From assembly GCF_022346945.1 (NCBI RefSeq), contig NZ_JAKRNI010000008.1:1-64000 (forward strand): DNA of 64,000 bases. The letters run 5' to 3'. The notes beneath the pieces are model-generated. The model saw nothing but the letters and a program-made list of their open reading frames with translations. It searched no databases and had not been told where the DNA came from. Below are positions 35,763-43,949 of this stretch, piece by piece. The translations under genes were made by a program, and so were the position numbers. The DNA is from Microbacterium sp. ACRRU. Lineage in GTDB: Bacteria > Actinomycetota > Actinomycetes > Actinomycetales > Microbacteriaceae. Every line of letters begins with the position of its first letter. Position 1 is the stretch's first letter.

Positions 35763-37238
35763 ATGTGCGGCATCGTCGGCATGGCCGGGCAGGGCCCGGT
35801 CAACCAGGAGATCTACGACGCGCTCCTGCTCCTCCAGCATCGCGGCCAGGATTCCACCGGCATCGCGACGGCGGAGTCGAGCGGTGTCTTCCACATCCAC
35901 AAGGCGCGCGGCCAGGTGCGCGAGGCGTTCCGCACCCGCGACATGCGCGCGCTGCTCGGCGACATCGGTCTCGGCCACGTGCGCTACGCCACGAAGGGCA
36001 CCGCCTCCAGCGAAGAAGAGGCGCAGCCGTTCTACGTCAACGCGCCGTACGGCATCGTCCTGGTGCACAACGGCAACCTCACGAACACGCGTGAACTGAC
36101 GAGCGAGCTATTCCACAAGGACCGGCGCCACCTCAACACGAGCTCCGACACCGAGCTGCTCGTGAACATCCTCGGTTCGGAGCTGCAGACCGAGATCACC
36201 GGTCCCGACCTCGATCCCGCACAGGTGTTCCGCGCCGTTGCGCGCGTGCACGAGCGCGTCGAGGGCTCGTACGCCACCATCGCGCTCATCGCGGGCTACG
36301 GGCTGCTGGCGTTCCGCGACCCGTTCGGCATCCGTCCCCTCATCCTCGGCCGGCGGCCCGCGCCCGAGGTGCCCGGCGGCGAGCCGCGCGACGAGTGGGT
36401 CGTGGCATCCGAGTCGCTCGTGCTCGAGAACGCCGGCTTCGAGGTCGTGCGCGACGTGGAGCCGGGCGAGGCGGTGTTCGTCACGCTCGACGGCACCCTG
36501 CACGCCCAGCAGTGCGCGCAGACCTCCACTCTTGCTCCGTGCTCGTTCGAGTACGTCTACCTCGCGCGCCCCGACTCGGTGATGAACGGCGTCTCGGTGT
36601 ACGAGACGCGGCTGCGCATGGGGGAACGCCTCGCTGACACGATTGCGAAGTACACCCCGGCCGGGGCCATCGACGTGGTGATGCCGATTCCCGATTCGGC
36701 GCGTCCGGCCGCCATGCAGGTGGCCCGCAAGCTCGGCATCGAGTACCGCGAGGGCTTCTACAAGAACCGCTACGTCGGCCGCACGTTCATCATGCCCGGA
36801 CAGGCCGTGCGCAAGAAGAGCGTGCGTCAGAAGCTCAACGCGATGTCGACGGAGTTCCAGGGCAAGAACGTCCTCCTCGTCGACGACTCGATCGTCCGCG
36901 GCACGACGAGTCGCGAGATCATCCAGATGGCCCGGGATGCCGGCGCGAAGAGCGTCACGTTCGCCTCGGCGGCGCCGCCCGTCCGGTACCCGCACGTGTA
37001 CGGCATCAACATGCCGTCGCGGCAGGAACTCGTGGCCCACGGCCGCACGATCCCGCAGATCGCCGAGGAACTCGGTTGCGACTACCTCGTGTACCAGGAG
37101 GTCGACGACCTCAAGGCCGCGATCATGGAGGGCACCGATCTGGTCGACCTCGACATGAGCTGCTTCGACGGTCGCTACGTCACCGGCACCGTGTCCGAGG
37201 AGTACCTCGCCTGGGTCGAGGGAAGCCAGGAGTCCTGA
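35763..37238 (+). CDS. purF: Amidophosphoribosyltransferase
   Basis: PurF catalyses the first committed step of purine synthesis, making phosphoribosylamine from PRPP and glutamine. In the 491-residue protein the nucleophile Cys2 follows the start Met (MCGIVG), so the Met is removed. The N-terminal half is a glutaminase; the C-terminal half is a phosphoribosyltransferase with LLVDDSIVRGTTSREI near residues 370-385. Cys residues near the C-terminus fit the Bacillus-type enzyme with an iron-sulfur cluster. It is cotranscribed with purM. Confidence 0.95.
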   Translation: MCGIVGMAGQGPVNQEIYDALLLLQHRGQDSTGIATAESSGVFHIHKARGQVREAFRTRDMRALLGDIGLGHVRYATKGTASSEEEAQPFYVNAPYGIVLVHNGNLTNTRELTSELFHKDRRHLNTSSDTELLVNILGSELQTEITGPDLDPAQVFRAVARVHERVEGSYATIALIAGYGLLAFRDPFGIRPLILGRRPAPEVPGGEPRDEWVVASESLVLENAGFEVVRDVEPGEAVFVTLDGTLHAQQCAQTSTLAPCSFEYVYLARPDSVMNGVSVYETRLRMGERLADTIAKYTPAGAIDVVMPIPDSARPAAMQVARKLGIEYREGFYKNRYVGRTFIMPGQAVRKKSVRQKLNAMSTEFQGKNVLLVDDSIVRGTTSREIIQMARDAGAKSVTFASAAPPVRYPHVYGINMPSRQELVAHGRTIPQIAEELGCDYLVYQEVDDLKAAIMEGTDLVDLDMSCFDGRYVTGTVSEEYLAWVEGSQES

Positions 37239-37259
37239 CACCGCGCGACCGGGGAGACC

Positions 37260-37274
37260 GGCATCTCGGATGCC
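37260..37274. terminator. Hairpin after purF
   Basis: GGCATC and GATGCC pair around TCG, 22 bases past the purF stop. The rest of the 181-base gap to the convergent DUF3073 gene holds a second small hairpin, CCGCC-TC-GGCGG near 37348, and no gene I can support. Confidence 0.45.
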
Positions 37275-37419
37275 AAGGCGCGAGGCGACACGGATGTCGA
37301 ACGCGTCCGCGATGCTTTGCGAAGGAATCCGGGTTCTCCGAAGACCGCCTCGGCGGAGGTGATCCCACGCGGGCTGCCGGGTCGTCGGAAGAACGCCGAC
37401 GCGGCCGAACGGGGAGAGG

Positions 37420-37602
37420 CTAGGCCTTCTCGTCCTCGTACTCGTCGGCGTACTGGTCGGCCCACTTGTCGACGTACGCGTCTTCACCCGATTCGGGTGC
37501 GCCAAGTTCGCGCTCGAGAGCGGAGTAGTTCACCGAGTAGGTGTCGTACTTCAGCTCACGGGCGATCTTGGTGTTCTTCGCCTTCTGACGGCCACGCCCC
37601 AT
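37420..37602 (-). CDS. DUF3073 protein
   Basis: This 60-residue protein belongs to DUF3073, a small actinobacterial family often found near purF and purM. It begins MGRGRQKAKNTKIARELKY, the family's highly conserved basic start, and ends in an acidic, Tyr-rich tail (WADQYADEYEDEKA). Function is unknown. The start is the second Met of the frame because conservation begins there. It converges on purF. Confidence 0.85.
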   Translation of the reverse strand: MGRGRQKAKNTKIARELKYDTYSVNYSALERELGAPESGEDAYVDKWADQYADEYEDEKA

Positions 37603-37765
37603 GCGAGACCCCCTCACGATCGACGTCGAGGGCCACGCTCTGGGCCCTGCGTATTGCGGTTCCGGACCGAGCCGGTAAGAGTAACAGCCAGGATATCACG
37701 GTGCTTTCTGACCCCGGCTGTCGCCGGTCGACGCCGGGGCACCGCGCGAGCAGAGGAGCCCTGCC

Positions 37766-38281
37766 ATGGCTGAGAACACCCCCGCCCCCACGTCATCGGG
37801 AGCAGTCATCGCGGGCGTCGTGCCGGGGCAGTCGCCCCGGGTCATGCGCGCCGCCGCACGGCAGGCGGCGATGGCCGGTGTCCCGCTCGTGCTCGCGCAC
37901 GTCGACACGACGCGCTTCGTGGCGTTCGAGGACCCCGACGGCTACGTGAACCCCACGACGGTCGACGTCATCGGCGCCGCCGCGCGCGCGGCGCTGTCCG
38001 AGGTTCAGTCGGCGGCGGAGTCGACCCTGGCCGGCGAGTCCGTGCCGTGGTCGGTTCGTCAGCTCCTCGGGGATCCCGCACTCGCGCTCATCCAGCTCGC
38101 GGACGAGCTGGATGCGTCGCTTCTCGTCGTCGGCACGCGCAAGCGCGGACTCGGAGAGTCGTTGCGCGAATTCCTCACGGGCTCGGTCGCGGCGCGGCTC
38201 AGCCACCGCCAGCACCGTCCGGTGCTGGTCGTTCCGCTGGGTGAGCCGCTCGCGCCCGATGAAGAGCTCGTCTGGGAGTGA
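37766..38281 (+). CDS. Universal stress protein
   Basis: The 171-residue protein is a single UspA domain. The ATP-binding signature is seen as GTRKRGLGESLREFLTGSVA followed by HRPVLVVP. It probably binds ATP and helps survival in starvation or stress; precise role unknown. The ATG start has AGAGGAG upstream. It ends 3 bases from the convergent PadR gene. Confidence 0.87.
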   Translation: MAENTPAPTSSGAVIAGVVPGQSPRVMRAAARQAAMAGVPLVLAHVDTTRFVAFEDPDGYVNPTTVDVIGAAARAALSEVQSAAESTLAGESVPWSVRQLLGDPALALIQLADELDASLLVVGTRKRGLGESLREFLTGSVAARLSHRQHRPVLVVPLGEPLAPDEELVWE

Positions 38282-38284
38282 GGG

Positions 38285-38890
38285 TCAGCCGCGCATCGCG
38301 CGACTGACGGCCTCCGAGGCCTGACGCAGCGCCGTCTCGATCTCGTCGACCGCGGATGCCGCGAGCTCGCCGCCGCGGGCGACGTGCGAACGCAGCTCCG
38401 CCCGAGCGCGGCCGCGGAAGTCCGTGAGGGCGGCGTCGGCGCGGTGCAGCTGCTCCCGGCTGCGCACGCGCGGGTCGTCGGCCGGGACGCTGCGTGCCTG
38501 CTCGCGCTCGTCACGCGACGCGGCGGCGAGATCGGCGCGCAGGCTGCGCATGGCATCCCGCACGCTCCCGCGCACTTCGTCGGCGATGAGTCGCACGCTG
38601 TCGGCGAGTCCGGCCTGGATGTCTTCCAGGTCTCCTCCGCGCGCCTCGACCTCGGCGCGTCCGGCGTCGGTGATCTCGTAGACGGTCTTGCGTCCGTCGA
38701 CGGTCTTGGTCACCAGGCCTTCTTCCTCCAGCTTCGCCAGTCGGGGGTAGATCGTGCCGGCGGAGGGCGAGTAGGTGCCTCCGGTGCGTTCGGTGAGGGC
38801 CTGCATGAGGTCGTACCCGTGGCGCGGGCCCTCCGCGAGCAGGCTCAGGATGTAGAGGCGAAGGTCACCGTGCGAGAAGACCGGGCTCAT
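38285..38890 (-). CDS. PadR-family transcriptional regulator
   Basis: The 201-residue protein has an N-terminal PadR winged helix (HGDLRLYILSLLAEGPRHGYDL, quoted in part as LRLYILSLLAEGPRHGYDL, and YSPSAGTIYPRLAKLEEEGL) and a long helical, charged C-terminal half. It is translated from the DUF4097 gene's stop (TGATG overlap), with AGGAGG 8 bases upstream of ATG 38890. Two identical palindromes lie before the DUF4097 gene, so it most likely represses this two-gene operon. Confidence 0.85.
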   Translation of the reverse strand: MSPVFSHGDLRLYILSLLAEGPRHGYDLMQALTERTGGTYSPSAGTIYPRLAKLEEEGLVTKTVDGRKTVYEITDAGRAEVEARGGDLEDIQAGLADSVRLIADEVRGSVRDAMRSLRADLAAASRDEREQARSVPADDPRVRSREQLHRADAALTDFRGRARAELRSHVARGGELAASAVDEIETALRQASEAVSRAMRG

Positions 38891-39735
38891 CACCATTCCT
38901 CCTCTCCGGCGAGTTCGTCCGGGCGCAGGCCCGAGACCCCGCGGCGCAGAACGGTGATCTCTCCCGAGACGGTGTTCGCGCGCACGTCGACGAATGAGCC
39001 GGCGAGGGTGCCGGTCGATCCGGAGTAGTTGGTCGGACCGGATCCCGACCGCACGTGGCCGTCGATCTGCACGCGGCCGCTGACCGAGCGGGCGACGTAG
39101 TTCGCCGGCAGCTCGCGATCGAGGCGGATGGTGGCCGAGCCGTTGACGGAGTTGAGGCCGATCGACTGCATGGCGCCGGTCGAGTCGACGAGCATCGCTC
39201 CGGAGACCGTGTCGATCGAGGCCTTCGTGACCGCGCCGGTCACGGCGACGTCGCCCGAGACGCTGTTGGCCGTCAGCGCGCCCTCGAGCTCGCGGACCTG
39301 GACATCGCCCGACACCGCATTCAGGCTGACGTCGCCGATGAGTCCGTCGACGATGATGTCTCCCGAGACGGTGTTCAGCTTGGCATCTCGACGCAGGCCC
39401 GTGACGAGTGCGCTCGCGCTGACGACGCCGAGGTTCAGGGCGACGGTGCGCGGGACGGCGACGCTGACCTCGGCACGGGGTCCGCCGGAGCCGAAGTTCC
39501 GGAACACTTCGAGGAAGTTGTCCCACCGCAGTTGCGGGTGGTCGATCTCGAGTTTGCCGTCGCTCATCTCGATCCGCAGATCCTTGACCGTGACGCCGTG
39601 CACTTCGATGCGGGCTCCGGGGTCGTCGTGCGCGACGATGTCGACCTGACCGCCGACGAGGCCGATCTTCAGTTCTCGCACGCCGTCGACGTCGATCACG
39701 CGCGTCTCGCCCGGGTGGACGATCCATTTCTCCAT
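38890..39735 (-). CDS. DUF4097-family beta-repeat protein
   Basis: The 281-residue protein is made of short repeated strands such as LNTVSGDIIVDGL, LNAVSGDVQVREL and ANSVSGDVAVTG, predicted to form a beta-helix. No signal peptide or membrane segment is visible, so it is likely cytoplasmic. DUF4097 proteins often lie with PadR or sigma/anti-sigma regulators and may be bactofilin-like scaffolds or sensors; function is unknown. It is the first gene of the pair with PadR. Confidence 0.83.
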   Translation of the reverse strand: MEKWIVHPGETRVIDVDGVRELKIGLVGGQVDIVAHDDPGARIEVHGVTVKDLRIEMSDGKLEIDHPQLRWDNFLEVFRNFGSGGPRAEVSVAVPRTVALNLGVVSASALVTGLRRDAKLNTVSGDIIVDGLIGDVSLNAVSGDVQVRELEGALTANSVSGDVAVTGAVTKASIDTVSGAMLVDSTGAMQSIGLNSVNGSATIRLDRELPANYVARSVSGRVQIDGHVRSGSGPTNYSGSTGTLAGSFVDVRANTVSGEITVLRRGVSGLRPDELAGEEEW

Positions 39736-39750
39736 GACGGATTCCTCTCT

Positions 39751-39792
39751 CGCGATATATCGCGTTGTGAGTCAGTATCGCGATATATCGCG
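39751..39792. promoter_or_regulatory. Twin perfect palindromes, likely PadR operators
   Basis: CGCGATATATCGCG occurs exactly twice, at 39751-39764 and 39779-39792, 28 bases apart start to start. They begin 16 bases upstream of the DUF4097 start. AT-rich centres within 70 percent G+C DNA and the PadR gene in the operon point to PadR operators. Confidence 0.75.
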
Positions 39793-39850
39793 AGTGCGTC
39801 AAGAGGGATGTGAAGGGGAGCGCCGCGCCATCCCCGGGGGCGGAAACGAC

Positions 39851-39884
39851 GGATGCCACGCGCTGCGAACAGCACGTGGCATCC
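39851..39884. terminator. Hairpin after the 54-residue membrane protein gene
   Basis: GGATGCCACG and CGTGGCATCC form a perfect 10-base stem, extended by four more pairs around a short loop. On the minus strand it lies 64 bases past the stop at 39948 and upstream of the DUF4097 promoter. Confidence 0.55.
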
Positions 39885-39947
39885 GGGCGGGGTTGCCCGC
39901 GGGGGATCAGGCGTCGCGCACCCGAAACGCGACCGCCCTCTCGGGGG

Positions 39948-40112
39948 TTAAACCGGCTTGCGACCGCTGATCAAGCGGAAGAGCAGGACGATCAGCGCGA
40001 TGAGTCCGACGATGATCGCGATCCAGAGCAGGAAGCTCGCGGCCTGGCTCAGACCACTGAAGATGGCGATGACGATCGCGGCGACGATGATGATGATCAG
40101 GAAGATGTTCAT
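39948..40112 (-). CDS. Hidden 54-residue hydrophobic membrane protein
   Basis: ATG at 40112 opens a 54-residue frame ending TAA: residues 1-18 (MNIFLIIIIVAAIVIAIF) and 27-47 are two membrane helices with a short SGLSQAAS turn, ending in RLISGRKPV. GGAGAG lies 6 bases before the start and a hairpin follows the stop. Such tiny two-helix proteins are common in actinobacteria and of unknown role. Codon use is GC3-rich, as in neighbours. Confidence 0.65.
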   Translation of the reverse strand: MNIFLIIIIVAAIVIAIFSGLSQAASFLLWIAIIVGLIALIVLLFRLISGRKPV

Positions 40113-40328
40113 GGGGGGCTCTCCAATGCTGTATCCGCTGGCGCGGCAACCGGCGAGTGGTTGACTTCTACGTTCTCACCCCTCCGTCATCTCGGCAGGG
40201 GCTTGACGTTCCTGGAAATTGGCTGGTAGCCCGCGTGATCCGTGCCAGGGCCGGGCCTTCTGTCAACCCCACGAACGGTCGAGGCGTTCAGGTCGTAGCT
40301 TCGTGGCATTCGACGGAGGGAGACGGCG

Positions 40329-40598
40329 ATGCCCCAGGGGCGAGGATCTAACAGTCTGAAGGACCCGGAGATGTACGAGGAGCTGCGCAAGCAGGGCGAC
40401 TCCAAAGAGAAGGCCGCGCGCATCTCGAACGCCGCCGCTGCGCAGGGGCGCGGCAAGGTCGGTGCGCGGGGCGGTCACGCGGAGAACTACGAGGACCGCA
40501 CGGTCGACGAGCTGAAGAAGCGCGCGAAGGAGCTCGGCATCACCGGGTACTCCGGCAAGAAGAAGTCGGAGCTGATCGACATGCTCCGCGATCACTGA
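40329..40598 (+). CDS. Small Rho-N/SAP-like nucleic-acid-binding protein
   Basis: The 89-residue protein has a C-terminal Rho N-terminal/SAP-like helix pair (DRTVDELKKRAKELGITGYSG, residues about 56-75, quoted in part as TVDELKKRAKELGITGYSG), KKKSELIDMLRDH, and a basic N-terminal stretch with MYEELRKQGDSKEKAARISN. It probably binds DNA or RNA. GGAGGGAGA lies before the ATG. It ends 2 bases before the topoisomerase gene, so the two are cotranscribed. Confidence 0.75.
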   Translation: MPQGRGSNSLKDPEMYEELRKQGDSKEKAARISNAAAAQGRGKVGARGGHAENYEDRTVDELKKRAKELGITGYSGKKKSELIDMLRDH

Positions 40599-40600
40599 CG

Positions 40601-41566
40601 GTGGCGCGACTGATCCGGGTCCGTCCCTACGAGGACCCGGGGTTCCGCAGGGTGCGCTCCGGTTCGGGATTCCGGTTCGTGGATCACACGGGAGCGGCGG
40701 TTCCCGAACGCGAGGCGGAGCGCGCGCGAGGGCTGGTCATCCCACCCGCATGGCGCGAGGTCTGGATCGCGCAGCAGCCCAACGCCCACATTCAGGCCGT
40801 CGGCACGGACGAGGCCGGACGGCGCCAGTACACGTACCATGCGGACTGGGCCAAGCGCCGCGACAAGGGCAAGTTCGCCCGCGCGCTCGAGCTCGCCGAG
40901 GCGCTTCCCCGCGCGCGCGCTCGAGTGACGCAGTCGTTGCGCCGCGGCGACGTCGACCGTGAGCGCGTGCTCGCGGTGTCGTTCCGGCTGCTGGACCAGG
41001 TCGCGCCGCGGGTGGGCAACGCGCGCTACTTCGCCACGAACGGCAGCCGGGGGCTCACGACCCTGCAGAGGAGGGATGCCACGGTCGAGGGCGATCTCAT
41101 CCGCCTGTCGTTCCCGGCCAAGAGCGGCAAGCGCGCCGAGCTCTCGCTGCGGGACGCCGAGGTCGCGGCGCTGATGACCGAACTCGCCGCGGGCCGGTCT
41201 CGCGCGGCCCTGTTGAGCTACCGCCGGGGTCGCCGTCGCGTGTCGCTCACCCCCGGCGACGTCAACGCCTACGTGCGGACGCTGACCGGCGGTCCGTTCA
41301 CGGCGAAGGACTTCCGCACCCTGCGCGGCACCATCCTCGCCGCGGAGGCGCTGGCCGAAGCGGGCGTCGCGGCGACGAAGAACGAGCGCAAGCGCGTCGA
41401 GCTCGCCGCGGTCCGTGCGGCCGCCACGGCTCTCGGCAACACTCCGGCGGTCGCGCGGTCCAGCTACATCGATCCCCGCGTGTTCTCGCTCTACCGGCGT
41501 GGTCGCACGATGGAGCTGGGCGGATCGAAGGATGCCGCGATCCGCCGGCTCATCCTCGGGGAGTGA
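40601..41566 (+). CDS. DNA topoisomerase IB, poxvirus-like
   Basis: The 321-residue enzyme relaxes supercoils by nicking one strand and forming a 3' phosphotyrosine link. The likely active Tyr289 is in ARSSYIDPRVFSLY; the catalytic Arg/Lys region NARYFATNGSRGLTTL and the FTAKDFRTLRGT stretch are in place. Length fits the small bacterial form. GTG start, 2 bases after the Rho-N-like gene. Its last 17 bases overlap the end of the convergent cation transporter gene. Confidence 0.9.
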   Translation: MARLIRVRPYEDPGFRRVRSGSGFRFVDHTGAAVPEREAERARGLVIPPAWREVWIAQQPNAHIQAVGTDEAGRRQYTYHADWAKRRDKGKFARALELAEALPRARARVTQSLRRGDVDRERVLAVSFRLLDQVAPRVGNARYFATNGSRGLTTLQRRDATVEGDLIRLSFPAKSGKRAELSLRDAEVAALMTELAAGRSRAALLSYRRGRRRVSLTPGDVNAYVRTLTGGPFTAKDFRTLRGTILAAEALAEAGVAATKNERKRVELAAVRAAATALGNTPAVARSSYIDPRVFSLYRRGRTMELGGSKDAAIRRLILGE

Positions 41567-42536
41567 CCGCGGTCACGACGTCCGGGAGCTCCGCGACGGG
41601 CACGATGACGATGTCCTCGACCTTCCAGTCCAGCGCCGCGCAGGCCTCGCGCGCCGCGTCGAGCTGAGCGAGGGAGACCGTGCCCTCGCGCGGGACGACG
41701 AACGCCTCGATGTGGAACACGTGTCCCTCGTCGCGGGCCCGACTGCCCGCCTCGCGCACCCAGTCCAGGCCGGCGAGGACGCCGTCGACGCGATCGACCA
41801 GCGGGTGAGGGATCCGGTCGTCGAACGTGGTGGCTCTGGCATCCATCAAGTCGGTGATGGCGGCGAGGAGATTGCGCACGCCGTCGTGCACGATGCTTCC
41901 GGCGATGAAGAGGGCCGCCGCGGCATCCAGCCACCACAGGCCGAGGCCGATCCCGGTCACCCCGACGATGGTGCCGAGCGAGGTCATCCAGTCGGCCTTG
42001 TTCATGTCGGCGTCGGCGTAGAGCACTTTGTCGTGCAGTTCGCGAGCGAGCCGCATCTTCATCCGGCCGAGGATCACCGGCGGCACACCGGTCACCACCA
42101 TGACCGCGATCATGAGCCACCCCAGCCAGACGCTGTGGCCGAACAGCGCCACCGTCCCGATCGTCGGGTGTTCGGCCCGAATCAGGCTGAGTCCCGATTC
42201 GACGACGAGGAAGCTCCCCATCCCGGCGAGGGCGACGGCGGCGACGACGTGCCCCACCGCGACCGAGCGATGATGCCCGTACGGATGCCGAGGGGTCGGG
42301 CGGCGGCGGCTGACGCGGACCGCCACGAGGAAGGCGATCGGCGGGATGAACGACAGCAGATCCTCGAACCACGCCGCCCGCATCGCCTGCGAGTTGCCGA
42401 GGACGAGCAGCACCAGGGTCGCGGTCGCCGCGAGGATGCCGATCGAGACCCACTCCAGCCGCTTCGCCTTCCGAAGGGCTTCCGTCTGCGCCGGGGGTAG
42501 CTCCGTTCGCCCGAAGGCCACCGTCTCGCCGCTCAC
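41550..42536 (-). CDS. Cation diffusion facilitator transporter
   Basis: The 328-residue membrane protein probably exports zinc or another divalent metal. It has six predicted helices, with the metal-site Asp in DMNKADWMTS and HPYGHHRSVAVG, and a C-terminal cytoplasmic domain (about residues 220-328). The first site is less typical: WFEDLLSFIPP replaces the usual HxxxD, so specificity is uncertain. The GTG start overlaps the stop of the preceding lipoprotein gene by 3 bases. Confidence 0.82.
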   Translation of the reverse strand: MSGETVAFGRTELPPAQTEALRKAKRLEWVSIGILAATATLVLLVLGNSQAMRAAWFEDLLSFIPPIAFLVAVRVSRRRPTPRHPYGHHRSVAVGHVVAAVALAGMGSFLVVESGLSLIRAEHPTIGTVALFGHSVWLGWLMIAVMVVTGVPPVILGRMKMRLARELHDKVLYADADMNKADWMTSLGTIVGVTGIGLGLWWLDAAAALFIAGSIVHDGVRNLLAAITDLMDARATTFDDRIPHPLVDRVDGVLAGLDWVREAGSRARDEGHVFHIEAFVVPREGTVSLAQLDAAREACAALDWKVEDIVIVPVAELPDVVTAVTPRG

Positions 42537-43009
42537 CGCTCGCCCTCCTCGGTGAGGAAGGTCTCGAGCCGCGAGAGGAACGCGTTCTCGCCGAGCGGCA
42601 CAAGCATGACGATCGACGCCGTGGATCCGTCCGCGAGGGTCGCCTCGGCATACGGGCGACTCACCCCGGCGTCTGTCGTCCACGGTGTGGCGTCGGTGAT
42701 CCCGGCCGCGACGACGTCGAGGTCGCCGTCCTTGAGGCCGCGGACGAGCGCTTCCTCCGAGCCGACGGTGAACTCCACCTCGGCGTCGAGCGCGGCGGCG
42801 AACGCGCGCAGGCGCTCCACGTCCGTGCCCGAGACGCCGTCGCCCTCGACCCGCACCCAGTCGCCGTTGGGGGACACCCCGGCGTGCAGCACCCCTCCCT
42901 CGACGGCCTGCAGCGTCCCCTCCGGGTCGGAGGGAATACGGATGCCGCACCCCGAGACGCACAGCACGATCGCGGCGGCGACGAGCAGCGCGGCGAATCT
43001 CCTGCCCAT
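42533..43009 (-). CDS. Short family 3 solute-binding-like lipoprotein
   Basis: The 158-residue protein has a lipobox VSGCG (Cys near residue 21) and a region resembling amino-acid-binding proteins: GVLHAGVSPNGDWVR, LRAFAAALDAEVEFTVGS, LKDGDLDVVAAGITDATPWT. It is much shorter than the usual 250 residues and lacks the second lobe, so it may sense or bind rather than support ABC uptake. It is translationally coupled to the cation transporter gene. Confidence 0.65.
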   Translation of the reverse strand: MGRRFAALLVAAAIVLCVSGCGIRIPSDPEGTLQAVEGGVLHAGVSPNGDWVRVEGDGVSGTDVERLRAFAAALDAEVEFTVGSEEALVRGLKDGDLDVVAAGITDATPWTTDAGVSRPYAEATLADGSTASIVMLVPLGENAFLSRLETFLTEEGER

Positions 43010-43118
43010 GGATGGCCTTCCTCTCGTGTGCCGTCCCGATTGTCGGCGCCGCGCGGTGTCGGGCCGACGGGGTTGCGCGCGCGGCCGAGGCGGGCCGTGT
43101 GCGCGTAGGGTGTCGATC

Positions 43119-43487
43119 GTGGTGTCGTGGCGCGATCTCGTCTCGGTCGCCGTCGGGGGCGCACTGGGCACCGCCGCCCGCGCGGGGTTGACCCTCGCCT
43201 TCGCCGACGCTCTCGGCCCCGTGCTCGTGCCGATCATCAACGTCATCGGGGCGTTCGCGATCGGCATCCTGTTCGGAATCCGGGCGCGGATGCCGCGTTC
43301 TCCCCGCGCGCAGCGCGCGCAGCTGTTCTTCGGCACCGGCGTCCTCGGGGGGTTCACGACGTACAGTGCGCTCGCGGTGGAGTCCGCCGACCTGTCGTCG
43401 GTGTGGTGGGGTGTCGCGACCGTCGTGATCGGCACGCTCGCGGCCTGGGCCGGCGTCGTGATCGGCCGGGGGAGGCGGGCGCTATGA
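43119..43487 (+). CDS. crcB: Fluoride channel CrcB (Fluc), subunit 1
   Basis: The 122-residue protein has four membrane helices and Fluc signatures GGALGTAARAGL, NVIGAFAIGILFG and GVLGGFTTYSA. CrcB dimers let toxic fluoride leave the cell. The start could be GTG 43110, 43119 or 43122; 43119 is chosen because TAGGGT (43106-43111) lies 7 bases before it, giving a leaderless message. Its stop overlaps the second crcB start, as in bacteria that make the channel from two different subunits. Confidence 0.88.
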   Translation: MVSWRDLVSVAVGGALGTAARAGLTLAFADALGPVLVPIINVIGAFAIGILFGIRARMPRSPRAQRAQLFFGTGVLGGFTTYSALAVESADLSSVWWGVATVVIGTLAAWAGVVIGRGRRAL

Positions 43488-43849
43488 CGCCCCTGGTCTT
43501 CCTCGCGGTGACCGTCGCGGGCGGTGTCGGGGCGGCGGCGCGCCTCGTGGTGGACGGTTTCGTGCGCGCCCGAACCGGTGAACGCTTTCCCTGGGGGATT
43601 CTCCTGGTGAACGTGACGGGCGCGTTCGTGCTGGGGCTGCTGACACCCCTCGTCGTCGACGACACCTGGCGCTGGGTCGTGGGCACGGGGCTGCTCGGCG
43701 GGTACACGACCTTCAGCGCTGTGGCCGTGACCACCGCGCTGTTGGCCGAGGAGGGGCGCACGCGCGCCGCGACCTCGTACGCGGTGCTCTCATTCGCGGG
43801 CTCCGTCCTGGCGGCGGCGCTCGGGCTCATCCTCGGCAGCGCCGTCTGA
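43484..43849 (+). CDS. crcB: Fluoride channel CrcB (Fluc), subunit 2
   Basis: The 121-residue second subunit shows GGVGAAARLVVDG, NVTGAFVLGLL and GLLGGYTTFSAV, and four membrane helices. Tandem crcB genes in Gram-positive bacteria usually give heterodimers. The ATG overlaps the first crcB stop (ATGA). No fluoride riboswitch was found before the pair, so control is unknown. Confidence 0.9.
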   Translation: MTPLVFLAVTVAGGVGAAARLVVDGFVRARTGERFPWGILLVNVTGAFVLGLLTPLVVDDTWRWVVGTGLLGGYTTFSAVAVTTALLAEEGRTRAATSYAVLSFAGSVLAAALGLILGSAV

Positions 43850-43876
43850 GCGGCCTCCAGCGCCGGATCCGCGTGG

Positions 43877-43905
43877 GATACTGGCGGTGGATACAGTCCT
43901 GTATC
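43877..43905 (+). promoter_or_regulatory. RND pump promoter with downstream operator
   Basis: GATACT (43877-43882) is a likely -10 box. GATACAG and CTGTATC (43890-43905) form a perfect 7-base dyad around TC just downstream, where a repressor would block the start of transcription. No regulator gene lies next to the pump. Confidence 0.5.
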
Positions 43906-43949
43906 GAACGGGCGCTCCGGTGCCCGTCGGCCGACCCGAAGGGCCTCGC

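Noticed and set aside
37239..37419. Small gene or transposase remnant between purF and DUF3073
   Set aside because: Frames there lack ribosome-binding sites and normal codon use; no transposase motif can be named.
43010..43118. Fluoride riboswitch before crcB
   Set aside because: No match to the conserved loops of the class, and the first crcB appears leaderless.
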